Below are positions 7,344 to 9,253 of a stretch of DNA of 9,253 nt, piece by piece (position 1 is the stretch's first letter; each line of letters starts with the position of its first letter). Made by a program: the position numbers and the translations under genes. The stretch lies in the NCBI GenBank assembly GCA_002316345.1, contig DCDI01000050.1, positions 1,234 through 10,486 of the forward strand. The letters run 5' to 3'. The notes under the pieces were generated by a model. That model was not told where the DNA came from. It made no database searches and saw nothing but the letters and a program-made list of their open reading frames with translations. This DNA comes from Phyllobacteriaceae bacterium UBA1059 (GTDB taxonomy: Bacteria > Pseudomonadota > Alphaproteobacteria > Rhizobiales > Rhizobiaceae).

Positions 7344-7376
7344 GGCCGCAGCTTTTAGAGGTTTTCCTTAGCGGCC
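7344..7376 (-). promoter_or_regulatory. Inverted repeat exactly filling the plsC-miaB gap
   Basis: On the minus strand GGCCGC follows the plsC stop directly and GCGGCC ends directly before the miaB ATG, so a 6-bp all-GC stem would close a 21-nt loop made of the rest of the gap. The loop holds the only Shine-Dalgarno-like sequence, AAGGA. It may tune miaB initiation or mark a processing site; function not known. Confidence 0.35.
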
Positions 7377-8183
7377 TCAACCACGCGATGAGGACGCAGG
7401 CGCGGCAAGGGCTGCAGCAAACAGGGTGCGCACACGCGCTTCGACCTCGCGGCTCGCCTGCTTGCGATCGGTGGCGGCGGTGAAGACGACCGGCTCGCCC
7501 CAATGCAGCTCGACCGTGACGGGAGGCAGGCTGAGTAGGCGCATGAGGTGGGGCAGCAGATCCTCGTCGCCCGTCCAGGCAACGAGCCCGCGCGAACGGC
7601 GGCCCATCGGCAAGCCGCCGAGGCGGGTATACGCGATGGCAACCGGCTGGATCAGGACCTGCTCGGCACCGGCCTCAATGATGGCCGACCGGGCCGCGCC
7701 GAACAAGGTCGTCTTGAAGGGGAGCAGGCTGGTGCCGTCCGACGTGGTGCCTTCGGCAAACAGCAGCGTGGCGCGGCCGTTGGCGAGGCTGCTGGTCAGT
7801 TCGCTGACCTGATTGCCTGAGGATCGCTTGTTCTGGCGGTCAACGAGGATCGTGCCTTGCAGCCGCGCGAGGGGCCCGACGACAGGCCAGGTGCCGACTT
7901 CTCCCTTGGCGATAAAGGAGCCCTTGAAGACGGAGCCGAGCACAATCACGTCGGTCCACGAAATGTGGTTGGCGGCGATCAGCAGGGGGCGGCCGGTTTC
8001 CACCTTGCCGAAGTTTTTGATGCGCAAGCGCAGGATGCGCGCGGCGATGCGATACCACAGGCGTGGTGCGGATGTTGGATCGACCCAGCCGGTCCAGTGC
8101 GCGAAGGCCTGGTAGGGCGCGAGGACGAGCGTCAGCAGAAACACGGCAGCGATCGTCCTGATGAAACGGAGTTTGGCGCTCAA
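7377..8183 (-). CDS. plsC: 1-acyl-sn-glycerol-3-phosphate acyltransferase
   Basis: PlsC transfers an acyl chain to position 2 of lysophosphatidic acid, giving phosphatidic acid, the precursor of membrane phospholipids, at the cytoplasmic face of the inner membrane. The 268-residue product has an N-terminal membrane anchor (about 8-28). The acyltransferase motifs follow: the catalytic NHISWTD (72-78, H73 and D78, the HX4D pair) and FAEGTTSDG (142-150) in the position of the EGT motif. The first third is rich in Arg and Trp, fitting membrane contact. The start is TTG, forming the overlap TTGA with the rimI stop; the next in-frame candidate, a GTG at codon 14, would cut into the membrane anchor. 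It could instead act on lyso-ornithine lipids, as the OlsA branch does, but the core-gene context favours PlsC. It is followed by miaB after 33 nt. Confidence 0.88.
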   Translation of the reverse strand: MSAKLRFIRTIAAVFLLTLVLAPYQAFAHWTGWVDPTSAPRLWYRIAARILRLRIKNFGKVETGRPLLIAANHISWTDVIVLGSVFKGSFIAKGEVGTWPVVGPLARLQGTILVDRQNKRSSGNQVSELTSSLANGRATLLFAEGTTSDGTSLLPFKTTLFGAARSAIIEAGAEQVLIQPVAIAYTRLGGLPMGRRSRGLVAWTGDEDLLPHLMRLLSLPPVTVELHWGEPVVFTAATDRKQASREVEARVRTLFAAALAAPASSSRG

Positions 8184-8680
8184 GCGGGTTTTGCTCGCCG
8201 GAGTTCGCGCCGCATCACGATGGCGTCGCTGCGTTTGCGGCCTTCATGTTCGTAATAGCCGGGACGCCGCGCGACCTCATTGAAGCCGAGGCGCTTGTAG
8301 AGAGTAGTAGCGGCAACATTTGTTTCGTCGACTTCGAGGAAGAGTTCTTCGGCGCGGTCGCCGTGCAATTTGCGAAGCACGGCGTCCATCAGCGTGCGGC
8401 CAAGCCCCAGCCTGCGGTGGGTGCGGGCAACCGCAATGGTCAAGATTTCACCTTCGCCCGCAGCAAGACGGGCGAGCACGAAGCCAACCAGACCGAGTTT
8501 GGGGTTGCCGACTTCGCGCACGGCAAAGCCGAACACCGTGTTTTGCGTCAGAAGGGACTCGAATTCCTCGGCTGACCACGGCCTGCCGAAATCTTCCTCA
8601 TGCAGCCGGGCGATCGCATGACAATCATCGGCTTCGAGATCGAGGATTGCATGATCGCGGCGCATGAAGGGGATCTTCAT
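8180..8680 (-). CDS. rimI: GNAT-family N-acetyltransferase, RimI-like
   Basis: RimI acetylates the N-terminal alanine of ribosomal protein S18 using acetyl-CoA. The 166-residue protein is a single GNAT domain. The acetyl-CoA pyrophosphate loop R/Q-x-x-G-x-G is RRLGLG (89-94) after strand ILTIAV (79-84). Further on, LEVDETNVAATTLYKRLGF (115-133) is the RimI-type motif B and YY (142-143) precedes the closing strand. The ATG at 8680 lies 3 nt after the tsaB stop; M6 (8665) is a possible alternative. The pairing tsaB-rimI is common in bacteria and supports RimI over another GNAT, though substrate range cannot be read from sequence, and some RimI proteins modify many targets. The stop overlaps the plsC TTG start, suggesting coupled translation. 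Confidence 0.9.
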   Translation of the reverse strand: MKIPFMRRDHAILDLEADDCHAIARLHEEDFGRPWSAEEFESLLTQNTVFGFAVREVGNPKLGLVGFVLARLAAGEGEILTIAVARTHRRLGLGRTLMDAVLRKLHGDRAEELFLEVDETNVAATTLYKRLGFNEVARRPGYYEHEGRKRSDAIVMRRELRRAKPA

Positions 8681-8683
8681 GGT

Positions 8684-9253
8684 TCAGTCGCGGCCGGGCA
8701 GAACGAAGCTCGCCTGCGGCTTGGCGTCCGCGCCGCGCAAATAAAGCGGCTTCGGCTTATCCGAGTTTGCCGGCTTAGCAGCGGCAAGGTGGGCATAGGT
8801 TTCGATCGCGGCGGTCGCCGTTGCGGCGACGATGGTACGACCGGGCATGCGCGCGTCTAAGGCAGCAGATCCTGAGCCGGTGAGGATAAGGTCTGTGTTC
8901 CCTACCCGCGCAAGCGTTGCGTCCGCATCGAGGACGGCCGGCTCGGCCAGGAGCGCGCCTGCCGGACCATAAAGCGCGGAATAAAGCTGCTCGCGTCGGG
9001 CATCGATGACCGCGAGCACGGGACGGCTGGGATGCAAGGCATGAGCTTCCGCTGCCAGACCTTCCAACGTGGTCACACCGACAGCGGGAATGTTGAGTGC
9101 CAGCGCCAAACCGCGTGCGGTCGAGACGCCGACGCGCACGCCGGTGAAGGAGCCCGGGCCGATCACGACGCCGATGCGGGTGAGGTCCGCATAGGTCTTG
9201 CCGGCCTGGGCCAGCACGTCGTCGATCATGCCCATCAGCAGTTCGGCATGGCC
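8684..9253 (-). CDS. tsaB: tRNA threonylcarbamoyladenosine biosynthesis protein TsaB, 5' end outside window
   Basis: TsaB is the non-catalytic ASKHA-fold partner of TsaD in making t6A37 on tRNAs that read ANN codons. Coding is continuous to the right edge: 189 residues plus the stop codon are visible, and the frame continues beyond 9253, with GHAELLMGMIDDVL in frame at the cut. That GHAE...L motif normally lies about 30-40 residues after the start, so the true start, including the first beta strand with the ALDT motif, is missing. The methionine at 9235 is internal. The family signature GPGSFTGVRVGVSTARGLAL is present shortly after, and DARREQLYSALY further on is also typical. The tail is less conserved. 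It precedes rimI by 3 nt, so the two are very likely co-transcribed and translationally coupled. The operon promoter probably lies beyond the window. Confidence 0.95.
   Translation of the reverse strand, partial: GHAELLMGMIDDVLAQAGKTYADLTRIGVVIGPGSFTGVRVGVSTARGLALALNIPAVGVTTLEGLAAEAHALHPSRPVLAVIDARREQLYSALYGPAGALLAEPAVLDADATLARVGNTDLILTGSGSAALDARMPGRTIVAATATAAIETYAHLAAAKPANSDKPKPLYLRGADAKPQASFVLPGRD

Overview
This window looks like an ordinary chromosomal housekeeping region of a high-GC alphaproteobacterium, most likely a member of the Rhizobiales (Hyphomicrobiales). The evidence is the gene order tsaB-rimI-plsC-miaB-phoH-ybeY-corC...lnt-praR-metK, a PraR-type HTH regulator next to metK (a rhizobial arrangement), and protein sequences that read like rhizobial family members. 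Species cannot be named from the sequence alone. Genes are packed tightly, and no stretch over about 130 bases lacks a gene. I see no tRNA, rRNA, CRISPR array, insertion sequence or phage gene.

Layout, right to left in the direction of transcription. Seven minus-strand genes run from the right edge to 3290 and probably form one operon: tsaB (5' end outside the window), rimI, plsC, miaB, phoH, ybeY and corC. Gaps are 3 nt (tsaB/rimI), a 4-nt TTGA overlap (rimI/plsC), 33 nt (plsC/miaB), 33 nt (miaB/phoH), a second TTGA overlap (phoH/ybeY) and about 47 nt (ybeY/corC). A plus-strand SAM-dependent methyltransferase (2537-3265) then lies tail to tail with corC and head to head with lnt. Three more minus-strand genes follow: lnt, praR and metK. 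metK runs off the left edge after 57 codons.

The genes fall into two functional groups. One concerns translation: TsaB (tRNA t6A), RimI (N-terminal acetylation), MiaB (tRNA ms2i6A), YbeY (rRNA maturation) and the PhoH-like ATPase that travels with YbeY. The other concerns the envelope: PlsC (phosphatidic acid synthesis), CorC (CBS-domain protein linked to ion transport) and Lnt (lipoprotein N-acylation). The core miaB-phoH-ybeY-corC-lnt is the same order as the enterobacterial miaB-ybeZ-ybeY-ybeX-lnt cluster. The main departure is the oppositely oriented methyltransferase between corC and lnt, which breaks that linkage and implies that lnt has its own promoter.

I found no convincing undescribed system. 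The best leads are small: a long hairpin covering the lnt ribosome binding site, a perfect 9-bp hairpin in the metK leader, three TTG start codons with two identical TTGA overlaps, the inserted methyltransferase, and several short inverted repeats placed exactly at gene starts.
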